Positions 35,808 to 43,330 of a stretch of DNA of 64,000 nucleotides are shown one piece after another; the stretch's first letter is position 1, and each line of letters starts with the position of its first letter. The translations under genes and the position numbers were made by a program. Source of the DNA: JAEUJM01 sp044221555 (GTDB lineage: Bacteria; Actinomycetota; Acidimicrobiia; Acidimicrobiales; DATDAH01). Location: assembly GCA_044221555.1 (NCBI GenBank), contig JBGAOY010000023.1, forward strand, positions 8,619 through 72,618, read 5' to 3'. Under the pieces are notes generated by a model that saw only the letters and a program-made list of their open reading frames with translations, did not search any database and was not told the origin of the DNA.

Positions 35808-36392
35808 TCAGCCCTGGGCGACGAGCTCGGTGTCGATCTCGATGGTGATCTTCTTGCTCACCACCACGCCGCCGGTCTCGAGGGCCATGTTCCAGGTCAG
35901 GCCCCAGTCCTCGCGGTCCACCTCGACCGAGGCGCTGAAGGCGATGCGCTGGCCGCCCCACGGATCGGTGACCGCTCCGAGGTACTCCACGTCCAGGCTC
36001 ACGGCCTTGGTGGTGTCGAGGATGGTGAGGTCGCCGTCGAGCACCCAGGCGTCTCCCTGGCGGCGCACGCCCGTCCCGGTGAAGGTGATGGTGGGGTGGT
36101 GCTCGACGTCGAAGAAGTCGGCCGAGCGCAGGTGCTCGTCACGGCCGGCGTCGCGACTGTCCACGCTGGCCACTGCGAGCTCGACGGTGGCGCTCGACTG
36201 GGTGGGGTCCTCGCCGATCACGACGGTGCCGCTGACCTCGGGAAAGCGGGCCCGGACCTTGGTGAACACCAGGTGGCGGGCGATGGCGGTCACCTCGGTG
36301 TGCGAGGCATCGATGGCGTAGGTGCCGGCGGCGGGGATCTCCACGCCGTCGACGGTGCGGGTGATGGCGGCGGGGGCTTCGGTGGTGCTCAT
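35808..36392 (-). CDS. YceI-family lipid-binding protein
   Basis: 194-aa lipocalin-like YceI protein, a beta-barrel that binds polyisoprenoids in known structures. Typical pattern: GTYAIDASHTEVTAIARHLV, VRARFPEVSGTVVIGEDPTQ, VASVDSRDAGRDEHLRSADF, HHPTITFTGTGV, VSLDVEYLGAVTDPWGGQRI and ending GVVVSKKITIEIDTEL. No signal peptide, so probably cytoplasmic. It is divergent from a MarR regulator with a shared operator region, so MarR control is likely. This MarR/YceI pairing is common in actinobacteria. Confidence 0.9.
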   Translation of the reverse strand: MSTTEAPAAITRTVDGVEIPAAGTYAIDASHTEVTAIARHLVFTKVRARFPEVSGTVVIGEDPTQSSATVELAVASVDSRDAGRDEHLRSADFFDVEHHPTITFTGTGVRRQGDAWVLDGDLTILDTTKAVSLDVEYLGAVTDPWGGQRIAFSASVEVDREDWGLTWNMALETGGVVVSKKITIEIDTELVAQG

Positions 36393-36463
36393 GGCACGTC
36401 CTTGTCTTAGCAGGGGTTGTCTTTGCAGGGGCAAATGTTGTCTCTGCAAACACTACCAACAAA

Positions 36464-36479
36464 AGTTGCGTACGCAACT
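36464..36479. promoter_or_regulatory. MarR-type 16-bp palindrome
   Basis: AGTTGCGTACGCAACT is a perfect palindrome 19 bp before the MarR ATG and in the divergent yceI upstream region. Two copies of gttgtct(t/c)tgca also lie between 36410 and 36450. Probable MarR operator controlling both genes. Confidence 0.65.
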
Positions 36480-36498
36480 AATTTCTCGATCGGGTACG

Positions 36499-37023
36499 AT
36501 GGTGCCCGTGACCGGTTGTCCCGCACCCCTCGACGATCCCCGGCTGACGCTCGCGGGCCTGTTCTTCGAAGCGCACGACGGGCTCACCGCGCACCTGTCC
36601 CGGCGCCTCGAGGTGGAGTTCGGGATGTCGCACCAGTCGTTCGAGGTGCTGTTGCGACTGGGCCGCAGCCCGGGTCAACGCCTGCGGATGAGCGACCTCG
36701 CCGCGCAGGTCACCATGTCGGCCAGTGGGCTGAGCCGGGCCGTCGACCGCCTCGAGGCCGCCGGCCTGGTGAGCCGGGTGGCCTGCCCCACCGACCGCCG
36801 CGCGGTCTACGCCGCACTCACGCCGACGGGACAGGCCCGCATCGACGAACTGCTCCCGGCGCACCTCGACCATCTCGAGCAGGAGTTCACCGGCGCGCTC
36901 GACGCGGCCGACCGCGCCGACCTCGAGCGCATCCTGCGACGCCTCCGCGACCACGTGAACCCCGAGGCGGTGCGAGCCAGCACCTTCGCCGACGCCGACG
37001 TCGGCGAGGCCCAGTCGGCCTGA
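36499..37023 (+). CDS. MarR-family transcriptional regulator
   Basis: 174-aa winged-helix regulator. DNA-binding part: SHQSFEVLLRLGRSPGQRLR, MSDLAAQVTMSASGLSRAVD, RLEAAGLVSRVACPTDRRAV with the wing DRRAVYAALTPTGQARI. Dimerisation helices flank it. ATG 36499 follows a TACGAT box by only a few bases, suggesting a leaderless transcript; GTG 36508 is an alternative. It diverges from yceI across a perfect palindrome, so it probably represses itself and yceI. Ligand unknown. Confidence 0.9.
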   Translation: MVPVTGCPAPLDDPRLTLAGLFFEAHDGLTAHLSRRLEVEFGMSHQSFEVLLRLGRSPGQRLRMSDLAAQVTMSASGLSRAVDRLEAAGLVSRVACPTDRRAVYAALTPTGQARIDELLPAHLDHLEQEFTGALDAADRADLERILRRLRDHVNPEAVRASTFADADVGEAQSA

Positions 37024-37041
37024 CCGGCGCACCCGAGCGAA

Positions 37042-37085
37042 CTGGCACCGGATTTCAGTACCATCGCACCGAAATCCGGTGCCAG
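37042..37085. terminator. Hairpin between convergent genes, CTGGC family
   Basis: Arms ctggcaccggatttc (37042-37056) and gaaatccggtgccag (37071-37085), 14-nt loop. The 15-bp arms are identical to the outer arms of the hairpin at 47220-47267. Confidence 0.7.
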
Positions 37086-37111
37086 AACGACCGGGTTGAC
37101 GCGGGGACGAG

Positions 37112-38569
37112 CTAGCGCACGTCGAGGACGGCGGTGCGGAGGTCGGTCATGTCGTGGAGGGTGTACTTGCCGCCGATGCGGCCCCAGCCGGTGCGGGTGC
37201 CGCCGGCGCCGCCGAAGGGCGGGTGCTGCTCCCAGAAGTTGGTCGACTCGTTCACCAGGACGGTGCCGACCCGCAGGTCGTCGATGTAGCGGTAGGCGCG
37301 ACTGAGCGAGGCGGTGAAGACGGCCGCCTGGAGGCCGAGGTGCGAGTCGTTGGCCAGGGCGACGGCCTCGTCGTCGTCGGCGAAGGTGGTGACCGGGAGG
37401 ATCGGCCCGAAGGTCTCCTCGCGGAAGGCGGCCATGGTGGGGGTCACCCGATCGAGGACGGTGAGCGGCCAGAACAGGTCGCTGGCGAAGCCGGTGGCAC
37501 GGGCACCGCCGACCAGCACCTCAGCGCCGGAGGCCACCGCGTCGGCGACGTGATCGTCCATGCGGGCCGCGACCGTCTCGTTGTTGACGGGCCCGTAGCT
37601 GGTGTCGTCGGCCATGGGGTCGCCCAGGCGCGGCTCGGCGGCGGCCGCCACCAAGAGCGACAGGAACTCGTCGTGGACCGACTCCTGGACGAGGAGGCGC
37701 TCGGTGGCGACGCAGCACTGGCCGGCCACGAACGTGGCGCCGAACACCGCGGCCTCGGCGGCACGGGCCAGGTCGGCGTCGTCGCACACGATCTGGGGGC
37801 CGTTGCCCGACGCCTCGATCAGGGTGCGCTTGAGGCCTGCGGCCCGCACGATGGCCTCGCCGGTGCCGGCCGAGCCCACGAAGCCGATGCCGTCCACGCC
37901 GGGATGGGTCACGAGGTGGCCGCCCACGTCGCCCCGACCGTGCACCACGTTGACCGCGCCCGCGGGGAAGCCGGCGTCGACCACGGCCTGGGCCAGCGCG
38001 GCACCCGAGAGGGGCGTCGACTCGCTGGGCTTCAGCACCACGGTGTTGCCGCCGCCCAGCGCCGCCGCCAGCAGTTCGGCGGGGATGTTCATGGGGAAGT
38101 TGAACGGGGTGAGCAGCGTGTAGACCCCGACGGGCTTGCGGTGGGTGAAGACCCGCTTGGTGCGCTCGATGCTGGGCATCACGTGGGTCTCGAGGCGCTT
38201 CGTCTCCTCGGCGGCCAGGCGGAAGATCTCGGCCGACTCGACGAGCTCGTCGCGGGTCTCGGCGGCGAGGGCCTTGCCCGACTCCGCGGTCATCTGCGCC
38301 GCCAGCGCCTCGGCCCGCTCGTCGAGCAGGTCGGCCACGGCGTGCAGCCGCTCGGCCCGCTCGAACTCGGTGAGCCTGGCCATGGCCGGGCCGGCCTCGA
38401 CCGCAGCGGCCACCGCGGCGTCGACGTCGGCGGGCGAGGCGACCGCCACCTCGGCCACGGTGGTGGTGTCGGCCGGGTTCTCGACGGCGACGACGGCGTC
38501 GCTGGAGGCGCCGCGCCACTCGCCGGCGATGAGCAGTCCGGTCGGCGTGCCCGCGGCAGTGGTGGTCAT
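37112..38569 (-). CDS. Aldehyde dehydrogenase (benzaldehyde/vanillin-dehydrogenase-like)
   Basis: 485-aa ALDH. Cofactor loop LLTPFNFPMNIPAELLAAAL, KPSESTPLSGAAL, FVGSAGTGEAIVRAAG, catalytic Glu in LIEASGNGPQIVCDDAD and catalytic Cys in AGQCCVATERL (GQxC). The motif EASGNGP and overall pattern are of the aryl/benzaldehyde branch, though substrate range cannot be fixed. ATG 38569. It follows the deoxyribosyltransferase-like gene by 43 bp on the same strand. Confidence 0.92.
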   Translation of the reverse strand: MTTTAAGTPTGLLIAGEWRGASSDAVVAVENPADTTTVAEVAVASPADVDAAVAAAVEAGPAMARLTEFERAERLHAVADLLDERAEALAAQMTAESGKALAAETRDELVESAEIFRLAAEETKRLETHVMPSIERTKRVFTHRKPVGVYTLLTPFNFPMNIPAELLAAALGGGNTVVLKPSESTPLSGAALAQAVVDAGFPAGAVNVVHGRGDVGGHLVTHPGVDGIGFVGSAGTGEAIVRAAGLKRTLIEASGNGPQIVCDDADLARAAEAAVFGATFVAGQCCVATERLLVQESVHDEFLSLLVAAAAEPRLGDPMADDTSYGPVNNETVAARMDDHVADAVASGAEVLVGGARATGFASDLFWPLTVLDRVTPTMAAFREETFGPILPVTTFADDDEAVALANDSHLGLQAAVFTASLSRAYRYIDDLRVGTVLVNESTNFWEQHPPFGGAGGTRTGWGRIGGKYTLHDMTDLRTAVLDVR

Positions 38570-38612
38570 GGCCCGATCTTGCCCGATCCGTCACCCACGG
38601 CGGCAGCCGCGG

Positions 38613-39143
38613 TCAGGGGGTCGCGCCGGCGGCCTGGGCCACCGCGGCCCGGAACCCCGTGAGGTCGGCGAGGAGCGCGGCGGGATCGTCGGCGGTGACC
38701 GCGGTGCGCACCACCGTGCCGTGGCGGCGCACCGTGCCCTCGCACATCAGGTTGTCGACGAAGCCGAAGTCCTCGACCAGCCAGCCCTCCTCGTGGGGGC
38801 GGCCGGCGCCCACCCGCTCCCGGTAGTCGGAGGTGACGTTCGTGTACCCGAACACCGCCTTGCCGGCCCCGAGCGCGTAGCCCATCTCGACGGCGGTGCC
38901 CACGTCCATGCTCGGGCCCCGGAACGGGGTGAGGTTGGCGATCACCAGGCTGCAGCGGTCGAGGTGGGCGAGGCAGTGCTCGAACAGGGCGATCCCGTCG
39001 TAGTCCGGGGCACGGCCGTCGAGGGGATCGAGGGGGTACACGCCGGCGATGCCGTGCTCGGCGCACACCGCCTTCTTGGCCTCGCCGATGGCCACCGCCT
39101 CGGGCAGGAACACCTCGGGGCCGGCGAGGTAGGCGGTCAGCAC
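38613..39143 (-). CDS. Nucleoside 2-deoxyribosyltransferase-like protein
   Basis: 176-aa NDT/2-deoxynucleoside-hydrolase superfamily fold: TAYLAGPEVFLPEAVAIGEA, YDGIALFEHCLAHLDRCSLV then IANLTPFRGPSMDVGTAVEM, GYALGAGKAVFGYTNV. The pattern AGPxVF, D near residue 60, and SxDxGTxxExGYA are family signatures for the active-site Asp/Glu. Such enzymes transfer or hydrolyse deoxyribose in purine salvage. GTG 39143 was chosen; upstream in-frame sequence overlaps the DUF2182 gene with non-coding composition. Confidence 0.84.
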   Translation of the reverse strand: MLTAYLAGPEVFLPEAVAIGEAKKAVCAEHGIAGVYPLDPLDGRAPDYDGIALFEHCLAHLDRCSLVIANLTPFRGPSMDVGTAVEMGYALGAGKAVFGYTNVTSDYRERVGAGRPHEEGWLVEDFGFVDNLMCEGTVRRHGTVVRTAVTADDPAALLADLTGFRAAVAQAAGATP

Positions 39144-39216
39144 GGCCGCACCGGTGCCCGGTGGCCGTGGCCCTCGGCCAGGGCCGGCGGACGGGGCACC
39201 GACTCGGTGCGTGGTG

Positions 39217-39984
39217 TCATGCGACCACGATCGCGCGCTCGGCCAGCACCACCACGCCACCGGCCACGAGGGCCACGCCGACGACCCGGGCCACGGCCAC
39301 GCCTCGGGCGCCCACCCGCTCGTAGGCCATCAGGGCGGTGACCAGACCCATGGCCACCAGCGACGTGACCGCGAAGGCGAACATCACCAGCATGAGCCCC
39401 CAGCAACACGCGACGCACGCCACGCCGCGGTCGCGACCGGTCGCGAACCCCTCGCGCAGGCCCGGACCGGCAGAGGCCGCGGCGAGCCGGCCGGTGCCGT
39501 GGCGACACGCCTGCACGCGCCGGCCCGCCGCGGGCCGCGCCGTGGCCAGGCCGGCGGTGACCAGCACCGCGCCGGCCACCAGGCCGTGCCCACGGATCCA
39601 GGGCGAGGACTCGTCCACCAGTGCGTGCAGCAGCGCGTCGCCGGAGAACAGCAGGGCCCCGAAGGTGGCCCACACCAGCAGGTAGCCGCCCACGAACCCC
39701 GCACGGGCGGAGGCCGGGTGCGCCAGGTGGGCGGTGGCCGCGGCGTGGGCCCGCACCGCAGGCCGCGCCGCCGGGCCCATCATGGCCACCACCATCACCA
39801 GCCAGCCCACCAGGAACCACAGCAGGGCCTGCGCCAGCGGCCGCGAGCCGTGCAACAAGCGGTCGTGGCCGAAACGGCCCGCGCCGCCGGCCGCATCCAC
39901 CGCCGCCACCAGCACCCAGGCGCCGGCGACCGCGGCCACGGCCAGCGGTGGCGTCCGTGCCGGGGCGGCGACGCTGGTGGTCAC
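39217..39984 (-). CDS. DUF2182 polytopic membrane protein with Cys cluster
   Basis: 255-aa predicted metal-binding integral membrane protein (DUF2182), about six membrane helices. Features: WFLVGWLVMVVAMMGPAARP with the Met-rich MMxP motif, and GVACVACCWGLMLVMFAFAV with three Cys around residues 190-195 in a membrane helix, plausible metal ligands. The GTG start lies only 3 bp after coxG, so it is probably part of the cox operon. A role in copper or other metal supply for the Mo-Cu CO dehydrogenase is inferred from this linkage, not known. Confidence 0.83.
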   Translation of the reverse strand: MTTSVAAPARTPPLAVAAVAGAWVLVAAVDAAGGAGRFGHDRLLHGSRPLAQALLWFLVGWLVMVVAMMGPAARPAVRAHAAATAHLAHPASARAGFVGGYLLVWATFGALLFSGDALLHALVDESSPWIRGHGLVAGAVLVTAGLATARPAAGRRVQACRHGTGRLAAASAGPGLREGFATGRDRGVACVACCWGLMLVMFAFAVTSLVAMGLVTALMAYERVGARGVAVARVVGVALVAGGVVVLAERAIVVA

Positions 39985-39987
39985 GGG

Positions 39988-40794
39988 TCAGCGCACGGCG
40001 AGGACGATCAGGGTGATCAGGACGACGACGAGCAGCACGACCGGCAGGGCCAGCTTGGCGATGGTCTTGCCGCCGGCCACGTCCATCAGGTCGAGCGGGG
40101 CCGCCTCGGCGCTGTCGATCTTGCGCACCGCCGGGGCCGCGGTCGGCCCCGTGTCGGGGGCCGCCGGTGCATCGGCCGGCGCCGGCGTCTCGGCGGTCGG
40201 GGCCGGGGCCGCGGTGGTGGCCGGCGCGCCCGGCTCGGCGGGTGCCGAGGTGTCGGGTCCGGCGGCGGCGGCGTCCGCGGCACTGGGCTCGGCGGACCCG
40301 GGCGCGGCGGCCCCAGAGTCGGCGGCCTCGGGCTCGGCGGGCGCCCCGTCGTCGGCCAGCACGGTGGTCTCCAGGTTCTCCACGAACTGCGCCATCAGCT
40401 TCGTGCTGACGTCCACCATCACCCCCCGCCCGAACTGGGCCACCTTGCCGCTCACCTTGAGGTTGGTGGCCACCACCACGTGGGTGCCGGTGTCGGTGGG
40501 CGTGAGGTTCGCCTCGATCGTCGCGCTGGCGTTGCCCTGCCCCCGGGTGTCGCGCCCGTCGGCCGACAGCACGGCCCGGTGGCTGGCGTCGTCACGCTCG
40601 ACGAACACCGCCCGGCCCTTGTACTGCGCCACCACCGGCCCGACCTTCACCTTCACCACCCCGCGGTACTCGTCGCCCTCCACCTCCAGCAGCTGCGCCC
40701 CCGGCAGGCAGGGCGCGATGCGCTCGAGGTCGGTGAGCACGCTCCACGCCTGCTCGATGGGTGCGGCCACGTCGAACTCGTTGTTCAGCTCCAT
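39988..40794 (-). CDS. coxG: CoxG: membrane-anchored SRPBCC protein of CO dehydrogenase
   Basis: 268-aa protein. Residues 1-150 form an SRPBCC/CoxG fold (MELNNEFDVAAPIEQAWSVL, LERIAPCLPGAQLLEV, YRGVVKVKVGPVVAQYKGRA, NLKVSGKVAQFGRGVMVDVS). A long Ala/Pro/Glu linker then leads to a C-terminal membrane helix (LALPVVLLVVVLITLIVLAV). CoxG is reported to dock CO dehydrogenase on the membrane and help pass electrons to quinone. Its ATG overlaps the TGA of an upstream mini-ORF (TGATG). It lies with XdhC genes upstream and DUF2182 downstream in one leftward operon. Confidence 0.9.
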   Translation of the reverse strand: MELNNEFDVAAPIEQAWSVLTDLERIAPCLPGAQLLEVEGDEYRGVVKVKVGPVVAQYKGRAVFVERDDASHRAVLSADGRDTRGQGNASATIEANLTPTDTGTHVVVATNLKVSGKVAQFGRGVMVDVSTKLMAQFVENLETTVLADDGAPAEPEAADSGAAAPGSAEPSAADAAAAGPDTSAPAEPGAPATTAAPAPTAETPAPADAPAAPDTGPTAAPAVRKIDSAEAAPLDLMDVAGGKTIAKLALPVVLLVVVLITLIVLAVR

Positions 40795-40880
40795 CACACT
40801 GGCTCCTCGTCGGTCGGAGCGGCTTCGGCATCCGGTTCGTCGGTGGTTGCTGCTCCGCTCATGTTTGCTCCTCGTCTCAT
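40794..40880 (-). CDS. Mini-ORF linking xdhC to coxG
   Basis: A 28-codon frame from ATG 40880, or 22 codons from ATG 40862 (MSGAATTDEPDAEAAP...). ATG 40880 overlaps the XdhC stop (ATGA) and its TGA overlaps the coxG ATG (TGATG). The 22-codon form has exactly the length of the 65-bp-unit mini-ORFs elsewhere, though its sequence differs. The DNA is related to the repeats at 34716 and 42024. It could be a real acidic peptide or a translation-coupling spacer. Expression is not demonstrated. Confidence 0.4.
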   Translation of the reverse strand: MRRGANMSGAATTDEPDAEAAPTDEEPV

Positions 40881-41683
40881 CGGTGGATGCTGCCGTCGGT
40901 GTCGCGCAGGCTGGGCGCCGGGCGGCCGGTGCGCTGGGCGATGATCTCGGCGCAGATCGCGATCGCGGTCTCCTCGGGGGTGCGGGCGCCGAGGTCGAGG
41001 CCGATCGGGGCCAGGATGCGCGCGATGCCGGCATCGTCGACGCCCTCGGCCCGCAGGCGCTCGACCCGGTCGGCGTGCGTGCGCCGCGACCCCATCGCCC
41101 CCAGGTACCCGACGTCGGTGGCCAGGGTGGCCACGATGGCCGGGACGTCGAACTTGTGGTCGTGGGTGAGCACGCACACCGCATCGCGCCCACCGAGCCG
41201 GTGGCCGACCCGCTCGACCAGCCGGTGCGGCCAGTCCACGATCACCTCGTCGGCCATCGGGAAGCGCCGTTTGGTGGCGAACACCTCGCGGGCGTCGCAC
41301 ACGGTCACCCGGTAGCCCAGCAGCTTGGCGGTGCGGGCCAGCGCCGCGGTGAAGTCGACCGCGCCGAAGATCAGCATCTGGGGCGGCGGGGCGAACGACT
41401 CGACGAAGACCGACACCACCAGCTCCCGGGCCTCGCCGTGCGGGCCGTAGTGGCGCACACCGGTGGTGCCCGCGGCCAGCTCACCCAGGGCGTCGCGAGC
41501 GACCACCCGGTCGAGGTCGGGATCGCCGAGCGATCCCACCGGCGCCCGGTCGGGCCCGACGAGCAGCTTGGCGCCGGTGCCGGGACCCTCGATCACCGTG
41601 GCCAGGGCCACCGGGTCGGACGCATCGACCGCCTCCTTCAACTGCTCGAACAGCCTCTGCTCGAGAACCCCGGGCCCGGTCAC
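40877..41683 (-). CDS. XdhC/CoxI-family maturation protein (Rossmann half)
   Basis: 268-aa XdhC-family protein, involved in loading and sulphurating the molybdenum cofactor of xanthine dehydrogenase-type enzymes. After an N-terminal LEQRLFEQLKEAVDASDPVA it has the C-terminal Rossmann fold PPQMLIFGAVDFTAALARTA, YRVTVCDAREVFATKRRFPM, VCVLTHDHKFDVPAIVATLA, YLGAMGSRRTHADRVERLRA and ending IGARTPEETAIAICAEIIA-type sequence. GTG overlaps the upstream gene's TGA (GTGA). The two XdhC pieces together resemble one classical XdhC split in two, serving CO dehydrogenase. Confidence 0.87.
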   Translation of the reverse strand: MTGPGVLEQRLFEQLKEAVDASDPVALATVIEGPGTGAKLLVGPDRAPVGSLGDPDLDRVVARDALGELAAGTTGVRHYGPHGEARELVVSVFVESFAPPPQMLIFGAVDFTAALARTAKLLGYRVTVCDAREVFATKRRFPMADEVIVDWPHRLVERVGHRLGGRDAVCVLTHDHKFDVPAIVATLATDVGYLGAMGSRRTHADRVERLRAEGVDDAGIARILAPIGLDLGARTPEETAIAICAEIIAQRTGRPAPSLRDTDGSIHR

Positions 41684-41994
41684 CAGTCGAGCGGTTCGAT
41701 GTAGAGGTGGACCGTGCCGCCGCAGGTGAGGCCGACCGAGAACGCCTCGTCGTCGCTGTAGCCGAACGTGACGATGCGGCGGTCGCCGGAGGCCAGGATG
41801 TCGAGCGCCTCGGTGACGACGGCGCCCTCGACGCAGCCGCCCGACACGCTTCCCACCACCTCGCCGTCCTCGCTCACCGCCATGGCCGCTCCCGGGTCGC
41901 GTGGGCCCGAGCCCTCGATGTCGACGACACGGGCGATGGCGACGGCCTTGCCCTGGCGGCGCCAGCGGTCGAGATTGGCCAGCAGCTCTCTCAT
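41680..41994 (-). CDS. XdhC/CoxI N-terminal domain protein (104 aa)
   Basis: Short protein corresponding to the XdhC_CoxI N-terminal domain only: MRELLANLDRWRRQGKAVAI, VVDIEGSGPRDPGAAMAVSE, VVGSVSGGCVEGAVVTEALD, DEAFSVGLTCGGTVHLYIEP. GSVSGGCVE and LTCGGT are the conserved family loops with Cys residues. It is coupled by GTGA to the longer XdhC gene. ATG 41994 was chosen; upstream sequence belongs to the repeat region at 42005-42217. Probable cofactor-handling partner for CO dehydrogenase assembly. Confidence 0.87.
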   Translation of the reverse strand: MRELLANLDRWRRQGKAVAIARVVDIEGSGPRDPGAAMAVSEDGEVVGSVSGGCVEGAVVTEALDILASGDRRIVTFGYSDDEAFSVGLTCGGTVHLYIEPLDW

Positions 41995-42004
41995 GTTGGC
42001 TTTG

Positions 42005-42217
42005 CTCCTCGTCCCTCGGAGCGGCTTCGCCATCCGGTTCGTCGGTGGTGCTGCTCCGCTCCGCTGCGCAGCGTGGGCTGGCCCGTGGGAGCGCCGTGTC
42101 GGCGGGTGTGGGGGCTTCGCCATCCGGTTCGTCGGTGGTGCTGCTCCGCTCCGGTTCTCCCCGGCTCGGGGCGGCTCGGCCCTCCGGCCGATCGGTGGTG
42201 CGCCACGGTCCGCAGCG
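42005..42217. repeat. Two identical 39-bp elements plus a degenerate third
   Basis: gcttcgccatccggttcgtc followed by ggtggtgctgctccgctcc occurs at 42024-42062 and 42114-42152 (90 bp apart). A degenerate copy lies at 42171-42217. A near-copy lies at 40823-40860, and related units at 34716-34868 on the other strand. The region separates lysR from the xdhC genes. Read leftward, one frame (from ATG 42224) stays open until a TGA overlapping the XdhC ATG at 41994. Confidence 0.82.
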
Positions 42218-42231
42218 TAGGCATCGCCGGC

Positions 42232-43185
42232 TCAGCTCCAGAGGGTGACGTAGACGGGCGGGCGGAAGCGGGATGCGGGCACGCTGCCGTCCGAGCGGTG
42301 CATCACCTGCATCGCGTCGGGCGTGCCGAGGAAGCGGCGCAGCTTCGCCGCGCCGGGAGGGCACCGGTCGGACGCGAGGGTGCTCACGTACCAGAGCCGG
42401 TCGACCGGGAAGCCTTCGACGGGGAGGTGCACCAACGCGCCGCGGTCGACCTCTCGGGCCACGATGTGCGCGATCGCCGGCGCGATGCCGTCGCCGTCGG
42501 CCGCGGCGGTCCACGCGGCGGCGTCGCTGGCGAAGACCCGTTGGCGCTCCGGCGGCACCCGGAGCCGGTCGAGCAGGCGGCCGATCTCGCTGGAGGGGTC
42601 GGCGCCGGCCGGGCCGATCAACCAGTCGTGGTGCTGCAGGTCGCGCAGCGTCGTGGCGCACCGGCGGGTGAGCGGGTGGTGGGGACTGGCCACCAGCACC
42701 AACCGGTAGCGCATCATGGGCTCGCTGCGGAAGCCGCTCAGGCTGGGGCCCAGGCTGACGTCGGCCAGGCGCTCGGACAGCAGGGCGGGCATCTCGACCG
42801 CGGTGGCGGCGCCCACGCTGGCCTCGACGGTGCCGGTGCGGCCCGTGAACGCGGTGATCACCGGCGGGGCGACGAACTCGGCGATGGTCGAGGTGGCCAC
42901 CACCCGCACCAGTTCGGGGGCACCCTGGGCGTCGCGGATGGCGGCCTCGGCGTCGGCGGCCAGGTTCACCATCTGCGACGCGATGCCGACCAGTCGCTTG
43001 CCACCGTCGGTCAGCTCCATGCCCGTGGGGGTGCGCTCGACCAGCGGATCGTTCAAGTGGTTGCGCAGCGAGGCCAAGGCGCCCGACACCGCGGGCTCGC
43101 TGACGCCGAGCACCTCGGCCGCGGACTTCACCGATCCCAGACGCGCCACGAGCACGAACGCCTCGAGCTGGGTCAACGTCACCAA
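42232..43185 (-). CDS. LysR-family transcriptional regulator of the cox locus
   Basis: 317-aa LysR-type regulator. N-terminal helix-turn-helix VTLTQLEAFVLVARLGSVKS, AAEVLGVSEPAVSGALASLR; then a substrate-binding domain (VRVVATSTIAEFVAPPVITA; LGPSLSGFRSEPMMRYRLVL). It diverges from coxM, with a palindrome in the 145-bp gap, a standard LysR arrangement, so it probably controls the coxMSL operon (and its own). Co-inducer unknown. Homologues next to CODH genes are common in actinobacteria. Confidence 0.9.
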   Translation of the reverse strand: MVTLTQLEAFVLVARLGSVKSAAEVLGVSEPAVSGALASLRNHLNDPLVERTPTGMELTDGGKRLVGIASQMVNLAADAEAAIRDAQGAPELVRVVATSTIAEFVAPPVITAFTGRTGTVEASVGAATAVEMPALLSERLADVSLGPSLSGFRSEPMMRYRLVLVASPHHPLTRRCATTLRDLQHHDWLIGPAGADPSSEIGRLLDRLRVPPERQRVFASDAAAWTAAADGDGIAPAIAHIVAREVDRGALVHLPVEGFPVDRLWYVSTLASDRCPPGAAKLRRFLGTPDAMQVMHRSDGSVPASRFRPPVYVTLWS

Positions 43186-43226
43186 CGGGAAACGTAACCC
43201 TTCGGAGCGGGTGTGATGCTGGTGCT

Positions 43227-43244
43227 CCTAAGCGAATGCTTAGG
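43227..43244. promoter_or_regulatory. LysR-type operator palindrome
   Basis: CCTAAGC-gaat-GCTTAGG, 7-bp perfect arms, between lysR and coxM. It contains a T-N(n)-A LysR-box arrangement. Probable binding site for the LysR protein. Confidence 0.6.
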
Positions 43245-43330
43245 TCCGGATCGACGGGGGGCGGGGCGGGGGGGATGCTCGGCCGTGCGGCCGGGGGCCG
43301 CGCCACGCAACCACGAGCCCAGGGGGGACC

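Noticed and set aside
34917..36410. 497-aa plus-strand ORF as one protein
   Set aside because: Only the first part is TetR. After the C-run at 35621 the sequence is Arg/Ser/Pro-rich shadow coding antisense to yceI.
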